Positions 32,274 through 40,267 of a stretch of 59,880 nt of DNA are shown here, piece by piece. Below the pieces are notes generated by a model. It did no database searches and had not been told where the DNA came from. It saw only the letters and a program-made list of their open reading frames with translations. The first letter of the stretch is position 1. The number at the start of each line of letters is the position of its first letter. Both the position numbers and the translations under genes were made by a program. The DNA is taken from positions 1-59,880 of the forward strand of contig CAWDUP010000003.1 in NCBI GenBank assembly GCA_963805505.1. Direction: 5' to 3'. Source of the DNA: JANPBY01 sp963805505. GTDB taxonomy: Bacteria; Actinomycetota; Actinomycetes; DATJPE01.

Positions 32274-33604
32274 GCGCGCAGCAGGAGGTCGCCGTCGTGG
32301 GCGCCGGGCTCGCGGGCTCGCTCATGGCGATCATGCTGGCGCGCCGGGGCATGAACGTGCACCTGTACGAGCGTCGCCCCGACCCGCGGACGGTCGCAGC
32401 CGAACGTGGTCGATCGATCAACCTCGCACTGTCGGCTCGCGGGCTCGACGCGCTGGAGCGAGTGGGGATCCGGGACCAGGTGCTCGCCGACGGCTTGCCG
32501 ATGCATGGGCGGCTGATTCATGACATCGACGGTCGGACGAACTTTCAGCCGTACAGCGCTGGAGGTGATCGAGCCATCTATTCGATCAGTCGCGGAGCGC
32601 TCAACAACGCCTTGCTCGAGGTGGCGCTGACCGACCCGGCCGTACGGGCCTCCTTCTCCCATCGACTCACTGCTTTGGACATCGACGCCGCAGAGATGAC
32701 CTTCACCGGACCAGACGGCGAGGTCGTGCTGGCAGGCGCGGACGTAGTGATCGGCGCTGACGGCGCCTACAGCGCGGTTCGCGGTCGGATGCAGACGATG
32801 CCGGGCTTCGACTATCGGCAGGACTATCTGGGCCACCAGTACAAGGAGCTTGCGCTTCCACCGGTGGATGGAGACTTCGCCTTCCGGCCCGACGCGCTGC
32901 ACATCTGGCCACGCGGCAGCTCGATGATGATCGCATTGCCAAACCCCGACCGTAGTTTCACGTGCACGCTGTTCTGGCCGCGCAGCGGTCCGGAGAGCTT
33001 CGAGGAGATCGCTACCGGCGCCGATGCCGCTTCGCACTTCGCTCGGGTCTACCCAGACGTCGTGGCCCTGATGCCGGACATGCAGGAGGAGTACGACACG
33101 AATCCGGTCGGCAACTTGTTGACGGTGCGGTGCCTGCCGTGGCAGGCGAATGGTCGAGTGGCTCTGGTCGGGGACGCGGCGCATGCGATCGTCCCGTTCT
33201 ACGGTCAAGGCGCGAACGCCTCGTTCGAGGACTGCGTCGAGCTCGACCGTTGCCTGGAAGAGACGGCTGGAGACTGGTCGACGGCCTTGCCCATCTATCA
33301 GGATCGTCGCAAGGCCAACGCCGAGGCCATCGCAGACATGGCTCTCGACAACTTCGTGGAGATGCGCGACCGTACGGCCAGCCCGGTCTTCAAGGCCACG
33401 CGTGACGTGCAGCACGCGTTGGAGCGGCAGTTCCCGGAGCACTACTCGACGCGCTATGAGCTCGTGTCCTTCAGCACGGTCCCCTACGCGGAGGTGGTCA
33501 GGCGGACCAGCCCTGCCGGCCAGGCCCTATCCGTCGCCCGAGGGGCGCTGTCAGCAGTTCAGTCTGCCCTCGACCGAGTGAACCCTTCGAAGGGATCGTC
33601 ATGA
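32270..33604 (+). CDS. kmo: Kynurenine 3-monooxygenase
   Basis: A 444-residue FAD-dependent aromatic hydroxylase. It has an N-terminal dinucleotide fold (VVGAGLAGSLMAIMLARRG), the DG motif region (ADVVIGADGAYSAVR) and the second FAD motif (LVGDAAHAIVPFYGQGANAS). It uses NADPH and O2 to convert kynurenine to 3-hydroxykynurenine. The C-terminal part (ERQFPEHYSTRYELVSFSTVPY) matches KMO specifically. GTG 32270 overlaps the kynU stop, and its own stop overlaps the next ATG. Confidence 0.93.
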   Translation: MSAQQEVAVVGAGLAGSLMAIMLARRGMNVHLYERRPDPRTVAAERGRSINLALSARGLDALERVGIRDQVLADGLPMHGRLIHDIDGRTNFQPYSAGGDRAIYSISRGALNNALLEVALTDPAVRASFSHRLTALDIDAAEMTFTGPDGEVVLAGADVVIGADGAYSAVRGRMQTMPGFDYRQDYLGHQYKELALPPVDGDFAFRPDALHIWPRGSSMMIALPNPDRSFTCTLFWPRSGPESFEEIATGADAASHFARVYPDVVALMPDMQEEYDTNPVGNLLTVRCLPWQANGRVALVGDAAHAIVPFYGQGANASFEDCVELDRCLEETAGDWSTALPIYQDRRKANAEAIADMALDNFVEMRDRTASPVFKATRDVQHALERQFPEHYSTRYELVSFSTVPYAEVVRRTSPAGQALSVARGALSAVQSALDRVNPSKGSS

Positions 33605-35109
33605 GTGCAAGTCGGTGGACCAGCGACCTGATGATGGGCAAGCCGACGGCGAAGCCCGTACGACTGCAGAACTTCGTCGATGGACGATTCGTCAGCGGCG
33701 GCAAGGCGTTCCCCAAGTTCAGCCCGGTCACGGGTGAGCTCATCATCGAGGTGGAGGAAGCCGACGAGGCGATCGTCGACGCCGCGGTCGTGGCCGCACA
33801 GCACGCGCTAGAGGGTCCATGGGGCGCCTTGAGCGTGCCGCAGCGATCGGCCATGCTGCACGCCGTTGCGGACGGGTTCGTCAAGCGGTTCGACGATCTG
33901 GTGGCTGCCGAGGTGGCAGACACCGGCAAGACGATCAGTCAGGCGCGGACGTTGGACATCCCTCGGGCCGAGCTGAATTTCCGCGCGTTCGCCGACCTGG
34001 TGGGAACCGTCTCGATGGAGTCGTTTCAGACGGTCACGGCAAATGGTGAGCGAGCCCTGAACTACGCGGTGCGCAAACCGGTCGGGGTCGTCGCAGTGAT
34101 CGTGCCGTGGAATCTTCCTCTGCTGCTGGCCACGTGGAAGTTGGCTCCGGCGCTGGCCTGCGGCAACACCATCGTCATGAAGCCGTCCGAAGAGACGCCG
34201 TCCTCGGCGACCGTCGTGGCGGAGGTCTTCGCCGAGGTCGGCGTCCCGGACGGTGTCTTCAACCTCATCCAGGGATTCGGTCCTGGCTCGGCGGGGGAGT
34301 TCCTCACCAGGCACCCGGGCGTGGATGCCATCACCTTCACGGGCGAGTCTGCAACCGGTTCCGCCATCATGAAGGTAGCCGCCGAGGGCGTGAAGGCCGT
34401 GTCCTTCGAGCTCGGCGGCAAGAACGCCGGTCTCGTGTTCGCCGACGCCGACCTGGATGCTGCGGTCGAAGGAAGTCTTCGGTCGACGTTCACGAACGGC
34501 GGCCAGGTCTGCTTGTGCACCGAGCGGCTCTACGTCGAACGGCCGGTTTTCGAGGAGTTCGTGGAGCGAATGACCAAGCGTGCTCAGGTGCGCACGTTCG
34601 GCTGGCCCACAGATCACGACGTCGAGATGATGCCGATGATCTCTTCGGGCCACCGCGACAAGGTGCTCGGCTACTTCGACCTGGCCCGGGAGGAGGGTGC
34701 CGAGGTGCGTACCGGAGGTGGTCGCCCATCCTTCGGAGACCTACGCGATGGCGGAGCCTACGTCGAGCCCACCGTGCTGACCGGGCTCGGCCCCGACGCC
34801 CGGACAAATCGGGAGGAGATCTTTGGCCCGGTCTGCCACATCGCCCCCTTCGACACCGAGGACGAGGCGCTCGCCCTGGCCAACGACAGCGCGTACGGAC
34901 TCGCGGCGACGGTGTGGACACGCGACCTGTCCCGGGGGCATCGCGTTGCGCCCGCACTGGACGCCGGCCTGGTCTGGGTCAACACGTGGTACCTGCGTGA
35001 CCTGCGCACGCCGTTCGGCGGCGTCAAGGCCTCGGGCATCGGTCGAGAAGGTGGCGTGCACTCCCTCGCGTTCTACTCGGAGACGGCGAATGTCTGCATC
35101 CAGATCTGA
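33601..35109 (+). CDS. 2-aminomuconate semialdehyde dehydrogenase
   Basis: A 502-residue aldehyde dehydrogenase. The catalytic Cys304 is in GGQVCLCTERL and the general base Glu270 in FELGGKNAG. IVPWNLPLLLATWKLAPAL binds the cofactor. In this operon its substrate should be 2-aminomuconate 6-semialdehyde, formed by the decarboxylase, giving 2-aminomuconate. By sequence alone it could be a 2-hydroxymuconate semialdehyde or betaine aldehyde dehydrogenase; context decides. It overlaps kmo by 4 bp and the RidA gene by 20 bp. Confidence 0.88.
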   Translation: MSASRWTSDLMMGKPTAKPVRLQNFVDGRFVSGGKAFPKFSPVTGELIIEVEEADEAIVDAAVVAAQHALEGPWGALSVPQRSAMLHAVADGFVKRFDDLVAAEVADTGKTISQARTLDIPRAELNFRAFADLVGTVSMESFQTVTANGERALNYAVRKPVGVVAVIVPWNLPLLLATWKLAPALACGNTIVMKPSEETPSSATVVAEVFAEVGVPDGVFNLIQGFGPGSAGEFLTRHPGVDAITFTGESATGSAIMKVAAEGVKAVSFELGGKNAGLVFADADLDAAVEGSLRSTFTNGGQVCLCTERLYVERPVFEEFVERMTKRAQVRTFGWPTDHDVEMMPMISSGHRDKVLGYFDLAREEGAEVRTGGGRPSFGDLRDGGAYVEPTVLTGLGPDARTNREEIFGPVCHIAPFDTEDEALALANDSAYGLAATVWTRDLSRGHRVAPALDAGLVWVNTWYLRDLRTPFGGVKASGIGREGGVHSLAFYSETANVCIQI

Positions 35110-35545
35110 ACCGGTTGGCGTCGTGGTGGCCGGCGCCGCTGCGCCACTGGGGGCGTATCCCCATCTCGTACGAGCGGGATCGACCGTCTATGTCTCCGGC
35201 ACCAGCAGCCGGCGCCCGGACGGGACGATCGAAGGAGCGGCGGTCGACGCTTCTGGCGGCTTCACCGGCGACATTCGCGTGCAGACCGCCGCCGTGCTCG
35301 ATCGGATCGAGAGCCTGCTGTCCACCGTCGGGTGCGCGTTGTCGGACTTGGTCCAGGTGACGACCTACCTGGTTTCGATGGCGGACTTCCCCGGCTACAA
35401 CGAGGTCTATGGCAGCCGTTTCCCCTCGGGTGGACCGACCCGGACTACGGTCGCAGTGAAGGAGTTGCCGCACCCGCAGCTGCTCATCGAGATCCAGGCC
35501 GTGGCGCATGTGTCGCACGATCGGTCGGAAAGGAATGACTCATGA
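35090..35545 (+). CDS. RidA/YjgF-family 2-aminomuconate deaminase
   Basis: A 151-residue RidA-fold protein (VYVSGTSSRRPDG, QTAAVLDRIESLLSTVG, DLVQVTTYLVSMADF, and TTVAVKELPHPQLLIEIQAVA near the end). Known bacterial 2-aminomuconate deaminases of the nitrobenzoate and aminophenol pathways belong to this family, and the gene sits exactly where that step is needed. The reaction would release ammonia to give 4-oxalocrotonate. The normal RidA arginine contact is replaced by the sequence around LPHPQLL. ATG 35090 lies inside the dehydrogenase gene; the stop overlaps the next ATG by 4 bp. Confidence 0.82.
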   Translation: MSASRSEPVGVVVAGAAAPLGAYPHLVRAGSTVYVSGTSSRRPDGTIEGAAVDASGGFTGDIRVQTAAVLDRIESLLSTVGCALSDLVQVTTYLVSMADFPGYNEVYGSRFPSGGPTRTTVAVKELPHPQLLIEIQAVAHVSHDRSERNDS

Positions 35546-36063
35546 CCGAAATCACCGCCCCGATCGCGTTCGATCCATGGCTCGCGGAGAACCAGCATCT
35601 GCTCAAGCCTCCGGTGGGCAACAAGGAACTCATGCCGGGCGGCGACGACTTCATCGTCATGATCGTCGGTGGTCCGAACCAACGTGACGACTTTCACGTC
35701 GACCCTTACGAAGAATGGTTCCATCAGATCAAGGGCGACATCCAGGTCGTCGTCATGACCGAGAACGGACGTCAGACCATCGACATCCGCGAAGGCGAGA
35801 TGTGGATGTTGCCGCGCAACACCCCGCACTCGCCGCAGCGGCCCAATGCGGGATCCGTGGGGATGGTCATCGAACGGATCCGCGAAGAGGGAACCCTCGA
35901 GAAGTTCCAGTGGTACTGCCAGGAGTGCGATCACCTCGTACACGAAGTCGAGCTGCAGGTGCGAGACATCGTTCAAGACCTGCCACCGGTGTTCGCCGCG
36001 TTTCGTGAGGACGAGGCGCTTCGCACCTGCTCGAACTGCGGAGCCGTACACCCGGCGCGCTGA
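35542..36063 (+). CDS. 3-hydroxyanthranilate 3,4-dioxygenase
   Basis: A 173-residue cupin dioxygenase. Active-site iron ligands His52, Glu58 and His96 are in DDFHVDPYEEWF and RNTPHSPQR, almost exactly at the numbering of characterised bacterial enzymes. The second, rubredoxin-like iron site has Cys126/Cys129 (CQEC) and Cys163/Cys166 (CSNC), a feature of bacterial members. It opens 3-hydroxyanthranilate to 2-amino-3-carboxymuconate semialdehyde. It is translationally coupled to the deaminase gene. Although the reaction precedes the decarboxylase step, the gene is sixth in the operon. Confidence 0.94.
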   Translation: MTEITAPIAFDPWLAENQHLLKPPVGNKELMPGGDDFIVMIVGGPNQRDDFHVDPYEEWFHQIKGDIQVVVMTENGRQTIDIREGEMWMLPRNTPHSPQRPNAGSVGMVIERIREEGTLEKFQWYCQECDHLVHEVELQVRDIVQDLPPVFAAFREDEALRTCSNCGAVHPAR

Positions 36064-36074
36064 GGGCGCTTCTC

Positions 36075-37274
36075 GTGACCACAGCGCGGACGGACTCGGC
36101 CTTCCTGCCGCTGACCGACACGACCTTCGACGTCACCTCGGCTGAGGTCGCTGCCGCGCGCGACCTGAACTGGTATGCGCGCACACCGTACGGGCTCGCC
36201 GTGCTGCGTTATCCGCAGGTGACCGCCTTGTTGAAGGATCGGCGGCTGCGCCAGGGAAGCGCGGCCTGGCCGGCGCACAACGGCATCACCGAGGGGCCGT
36301 TCTTCGACTGGTGGCAACAGGTTCTGCTCAGCCTTGAGGGGGATGACCAGCTGCGCTTGCGTCGGTTGCTCAACCCGGCGTTCAAGCAGCGCACCATCGA
36401 GGCCCTGACGCCGACGTTCCAGTCGTTGGCCGAGGAGCTGATCGGCGGATTCGCCGAATCGGGGCGGTGCGAGTTCGTCTCCGAGTTCTCCGAGCCGTAC
36501 GCGGCTCGGATCATCTGCATCCTGCTCGGCTTGCCGGAGGAGGACTGGTCGAGCGTCTCTTCGTTCGCCGTAGACCTCGGGCTCTCCCTCGGGATCACGA
36601 TCGCCGACGACCTCCCCCGTATCGAACGCGGTCTCGCCGGCCTGTACGCCGCCTGCGACGAGATGATCAACGATCGTGCCGCTCATCCACGAGACGACCT
36701 CGTGAGCACCCTGGTCGAAGCCAGCGTCGACGGTGACACGCTGTCTGCCACGGAGTTGCGCGATGCCTTGGTCTTCTTGGTGTTTGCCGGCATGGACACC
36801 ACCCGGCACCAACTCGGGCTGGCACTGGAGACCTTCCTCGAACATCCCGGCCAGTGGGAGCTTCTTGGCCGACGACCCGACCTGGGCCGGGCTGCCGTCG
36901 AGGAGGTGATGCGAGTCAACCCGACCATCACCTGGATCACTCGCGAAGCGCTGGAGGATTTCACGTTCGACGGGCTCGACATAGCCGCCGGAACGACGCT
37001 TCAGCTGTTCTCGCAGTCCGCCGGCACCGACCCGTTGGCCATGCCCGATCCCTCATTCGACATCACCGGGCAGCGTCCGATGCACACCGGGTTCGGCGGC
37101 GGTGTGCACCACTGTCTCGGGCACTGGGTTGCCCGCGCGGACATGAGCGTGGCGCTCCCGACGCTCGCCCGCCGGCTGCGTGCCCCACGCCGCGACGGGC
37201 CGGGGAAGTGGCTTCCCCGCTCGGGCAACACCGGACCGGTGCGCTTTCCGATCGCTTTCACCCCCGCTCCCTGA
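36075..37274 (+). CDS. Cytochrome P450 at the end of the kynurenine operon
   Basis: A 399-residue soluble bacterial P450. The I-helix motif is FAGMDTTRHQ, the ExxR motif is in VEEVMRV, and the haem loop is FGGGVHHCLGHW with Cys347 as ligand. GTG 36075 starts 11 bases after the dioxygenase gene, so it is probably co-transcribed. No ferredoxin or reductase gene is adjacent. The standard kynurenine route has no P450 step, so it may act on tryptophan, a kynurenine-pathway intermediate or an unrelated compound. Its family number and substrate cannot be read here. Confidence 0.88.
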   Translation: MTTARTDSAFLPLTDTTFDVTSAEVAAARDLNWYARTPYGLAVLRYPQVTALLKDRRLRQGSAAWPAHNGITEGPFFDWWQQVLLSLEGDDQLRLRRLLNPAFKQRTIEALTPTFQSLAEELIGGFAESGRCEFVSEFSEPYAARIICILLGLPEEDWSSVSSFAVDLGLSLGITIADDLPRIERGLAGLYAACDEMINDRAAHPRDDLVSTLVEASVDGDTLSATELRDALVFLVFAGMDTTRHQLGLALETFLEHPGQWELLGRRPDLGRAAVEEVMRVNPTITWITREALEDFTFDGLDIAAGTTLQLFSQSAGTDPLAMPDPSFDITGQRPMHTGFGGGVHHCLGHWVARADMSVALPTLARRLRAPRRDGPGKWLPRSGNTGPVRFPIAFTPAP

Positions 37275-37317
37275 GCGACCGGCTGGACACCGTTCCTACG
37301 GGCCAGTAACCTACGGT

Positions 37318-37338
37318 TCAGTAAGTTACTGACGAGTA
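37318..37338. promoter_or_regulatory. Palindromic operator upstream of the alpha/beta hydrolase
   Basis: TCAGTAAGTTACTGA (37318-37332) is a perfect palindrome about a central G. A half-copy CAGTAAC lies at 37304-37310, and the right arm runs into TTACTGACGAGTAG (37326-37339), itself nearly palindromic. The site sits between the P450 stop and the hydrolase start, just before the ribosome site. TetR-type regulators commonly bind such sites; no regulator gene is adjacent. Confidence 0.55.
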
Positions 37339-37353
37339 GGGGAGTCTTGGCGG

Positions 37354-38259
37354 ATGGCCGTGATGGAAAGCGTGGTGCTGCACGGGCAGGAGCTCGCCTT
37401 CCGATACGTCCCCGGCCAAGGGCCGACCAGACTCTTCGTGCACGGCGTCGGAGGAACAGCGGCGACCTGGGACCCAGTCGTCGAGGTGTTGGAGCAAGCG
37501 GGGCAGTCCTTGCTCGTGGTGGACCTCCCAGGTCATGGAAGCTCCAGCAAGGCCAGAGGTGACTACAGCCTCGGTGCGCTGGCCTGCAGCCTGCGCGATC
37601 TGCTCGACCACCTCGGCGTGGACAACGTCGTGCTGGTGGGCCACAGCCTCGGCGGAGGTATCTCCATGCAGTTCACCTACCAGTTCCCCCAGCGCGTAGA
37701 CGGGTTGGTGCTGGTGGCCTCCGGGGGGCTGGGGGAGGAAGCCTCGGCCTTCCTGCGGGCCGCGACGCTGCCCGGAGCCGAGTTCGTCCTTCCGCTCATC
37801 ACTCATCAGCGATCGTTGGTCGCCATGTCCAGCCTCGGGCGGCTCCTTGCCGCGATCGGCATCCGTCACGACGGGCTGTCCGACGAGGCCATCCGCACCT
37901 TGGAAGGCCTTCAGGATCCGGCCTCACGGACCGCCTTCCTGGCCACCCTGAGAGGTGTCGTGGATGTGCACGGCCAACGAGTCTCCGCCGTCAGCCGGCT
38001 CTCGTCCGCGGCGGACGTGCCAACCCTGCTGGTCTGGGGTGACCGCGACCCGATCATCCCCATGAGCCACGGACAGCGAGCACACGAAGCCCTGCCGGAC
38101 AGCCGGTTGATCATCTTCCCGGGCGCGGGCCACGAGCCGCACCGCTTCGATCCGTTGCGCTTTGCGGCGCTGCTGACCGATGAGCTGACGGTCAGGCCGA
38201 GAGCCGGGCGACCTCGTCGCGGCACCACAGCGCGAGCAGTCCACGAAAGTGCTCGATGA
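37354..38259 (+). CDS. Alpha/beta hydrolase
   Basis: A 301-residue alpha/beta-hydrolase. The oxyanion region is FVHGVGGTAATWD, the nucleophile Ser98 is in GHSLGG, the acid Asp is in WGDRDPIIP and the His in GAGHEPHRF. It resembles small-ester or C-C bond hydrolases; formamidase activity on N-formylkynurenine cannot be excluded, since the nearby operon lacks an obvious one. It has its own palindromic operator. ATG 37354 is used; ATG 37363 is also possible. The Arg-rich tail overlaps the convergent ATP-grasp gene by 68 bp. Confidence 0.8.
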   Translation: MAVMESVVLHGQELAFRYVPGQGPTRLFVHGVGGTAATWDPVVEVLEQAGQSLLVVDLPGHGSSSKARGDYSLGALACSLRDLLDHLGVDNVVLVGHSLGGGISMQFTYQFPQRVDGLVLVASGGLGEEASAFLRAATLPGAEFVLPLITHQRSLVAMSSLGRLLAAIGIRHDGLSDEAIRTLEGLQDPASRTAFLATLRGVVDVHGQRVSAVSRLSSAADVPTLLVWGDRDPIIPMSHGQRAHEALPDSRLIIFPGAGHEPHRFDPLRFAALLTDELTVRPRAGRPRRGTTARAVHESAR

Positions 38260-39463
38260 ACTTCTCGTGCTCGTGCTCGGGGAACATGTCGGTCACCGTG
38301 TCGACGATGACCCGGTCGAGCTCCGGCCCGGAGAACCAGTCGAGGGCGACCTCGTCGAAGTGCCGCAGACGTGAGTCACAGAAATCCATGTAGCGCTCGG
38401 TCTCAAAATATTCGTCGGCCAGCTGTCGGTAGGCGCCAAGCTTCTCGCCGTAGGACAGATCGTCGCGGTCGCCGACCGCGAAGTAGGCCGAGGTGTCGAG
38501 GTCGATGTGGTGCTTGCGGTCGGTCACCACGCAGTAGGCGGTCCAGCGGGCCAGTGCCTTCATCGCCCACGGGAAGTAGTAGTGGAGGGAGGTGATGGCC
38601 ACGTCCGGGCAGGCGTTGGCGTAGTCGATGGGATAGACCTCGTCAGCCGCACCATCCTGGCCGAACGCCACCAGCATCTCGCAGGAGTTGAACTCCCATC
38701 GGAAGAATGCGTTCACCGTACGGTTGATGGTCACGCACTCCTCACCCGACTGCGGCGTGAGGAACGAGTGGTCGACCGCGTACCGGTGATGCATGGGCTC
38801 ATCGGGCTGAAAGCGCATGACCATCGTCTCAGGCCCGATCGAGAGCGAACGGGCGAAGACGTCGTGCGGCTTGGACTGCTGAAGGTGCATGAGCATCTCG
38901 CCCGAGTCGTCGTAGGCCTTGCGCAGCGCGGCCGGACCGTCGATGCGTGACACGCCGCGCCACCCGCCCCCGTCAAACGGCTTCATGTACAGCGGGTAGC
39001 CGAGGTCCGCGGCGATGGTCTCGAGGTCGAAGGCCTTGTTGTAGCGCTGCGCCGTGTAGGCCCAGCGGGCGTTGTCGACCGGATTCTTGAATGGCACGAG
39101 CACGGTCTCGGGGATCTTCAGGCCCAGCCGCATCATGGCGCAGTAAGCCGAGTGCTTCTCCATGGACTGGAAGGTGAAGGGGCTGTTCAGCAGGTAGACG
39201 TCATCCATCAACGACGCCTTCTTCAGCCACTCGCGAGGCACGTAGTACCAGTACGCCAGCCGATCGATCACCGCGGAGTGGCGGGGCTTGTCTCGCAAGG
39301 AGAAGGGCTCGATCGTGGTCCGCTCGGTCTGCAGCGTGTGCCGTACACCCTGCCCGTCGGTCACCGGGCCCATCGCCCGCACCAGGGACTCGAACGCCAC
39401 CGGCCAGTCGTTCTCGGTGCCCAGCAGCAGACCCACGAGGTGAGACCTGTCGGGGTCAGTCAT
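38192..39463 (-). CDS. ATP-grasp domain protein, uncharacterised
   Basis: A 423-residue protein. An N-terminal pre-ATP-grasp domain (about 1-110) opens with HLVGLLLGTENDWP and includes the DRLAYWYYVPREWLKKASL stretch. The ATP-grasp core follows: the lysine before the glycine loop in YMKPFDGGGWRGVS, an acidic stretch near 290 (YPIDYANACPD), and a charged C-terminus. ATP-grasp enzymes join a carboxylate to an amine, thiol or hydroxyl through an acyl phosphate. The substrate is unknown. It is the last gene of a minus-strand run with two esterase-fold proteins, spaced 15 and 45 bp apart. I recall similar triads in other actinobacteria but no assigned function. Confidence 0.75.
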   Translation of the reverse strand: MTDPDRSHLVGLLLGTENDWPVAFESLVRAMGPVTDGQGVRHTLQTERTTIEPFSLRDKPRHSAVIDRLAYWYYVPREWLKKASLMDDVYLLNSPFTFQSMEKHSAYCAMMRLGLKIPETVLVPFKNPVDNARWAYTAQRYNKAFDLETIAADLGYPLYMKPFDGGGWRGVSRIDGPAALRKAYDDSGEMLMHLQQSKPHDVFARSLSIGPETMVMRFQPDEPMHHRYAVDHSFLTPQSGEECVTINRTVNAFFRWEFNSCEMLVAFGQDGAADEVYPIDYANACPDVAITSLHYYFPWAMKALARWTAYCVVTDRKHHIDLDTSAYFAVGDRDDLSYGEKLGAYRQLADEYFETERYMDFCDSRLRHFDEVALDWFSGPELDRVIVDTVTDMFPEHEHEKFIEHFRGLLALWCRDEVARLSA

Positions 39464-39478
39464 GGATGTCCTTCCGTC

Positions 39479-40222
39479 TCAGCCGAGCGTTGCCAGGTGG
39501 AGTGCGGCCATGCTGGCCCACGATGGCCAGTCATGAGGTGTGTCCTCACCCCAGACATCGAGGTCGTGCGGGATGCCCTTGTCCTGCAGCAAGGAAGCCA
39601 GCGCGTGAGTTGATGGGAGTGCTTGGGTGGGGTGCACCTCCCAAGCGCCTCGTCCGACGCAGAGCTGGATGAACACGGCACTACGCAACCAGGCCAGGTG
39701 GTCACCGTGCATGTGCTCCAGGTAGGCGAACGGGTTGTTGAAGTACAGCGAGTCTCCCCGCTCACCCCACCCGTTCCACGCCGTCGGGTCATAGCTCCCC
39801 GACATCCCCAGGGCGTACGGAAACAGATCGGCCCGGCGTAAGGCGAGGTTCACGGCGTGGAATGCGCCCAGGCTGGCTCCGGCGGTCGCGATGGGAATGG
39901 CGCCCCCGCAGTCACCGTGGATCGCCGGCGCGACCAGATCTGTGAGCCACTGGTGATAGAGATCGTGGCGGCGCGCCCGCTCCTCGATCGGCTGGGTGTG
40001 GTCGGACCAGGTCGCCCCGTCGTGCGAATCCACTGCATAGACCTTGATCCGACCGGCATCGAGCAGGTCGGAGATGGCCGCGATGATCCCGTTGGACTCG
40101 ATGTCCGAGGCGCTCCCACCCTCGGCGGGAAAGAACAGCACCGGAACCCCCCAGTGCCCATACACGAGGACTCGGCCGGCCCCGCCGAGGCTCGGGGCGT
40201 CCAGCGTCCAGGTCTGAGGCAT
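39479..40222 (-). CDS. Esterase-family alpha/beta hydrolase (esterase D / antigen 85-like fold)
   Basis: A 247-residue protein of the putative-esterase family. The nucleophile is in TAGASLGAFHAVNLAL and the late His in DTPHDWPSW, with acidic residues between. FPAEGGSASDIESNGI near residue 32 and a Trp/Asn-rich patch (AWNGWGERGDSLYFNN) shape the active site. It has no signal peptide, so it should act in the cytoplasm. It starts upstream of the ATP-grasp gene with 15 bp between them, so the two are probably one transcript. Substrate unknown. Confidence 0.75.
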   Translation of the reverse strand: MPQTWTLDAPSLGGAGRVLVYGHWGVPVLFFPAEGGSASDIESNGIIAAISDLLDAGRIKVYAVDSHDGATWSDHTQPIEERARRHDLYHQWLTDLVAPAIHGDCGGAIPIATAGASLGAFHAVNLALRRADLFPYALGMSGSYDPTAWNGWGERGDSLYFNNPFAYLEHMHGDHLAWLRSAVFIQLCVGRGAWEVHPTQALPSTHALASLLQDKGIPHDLDVWGEDTPHDWPSWASMAALHLATLG

Positions 40223-40267
40223 GTCTGCGAGTCTGCCCTCTCCGGGATGGGCGCACGTCGATTCGGC

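Noticed and set aside
32231..33442. A 403-residue minus-strand open frame
   Set aside because: It is antisense to kynurenine 3-monooxygenase; composition is typical of a GC-rich shadow.
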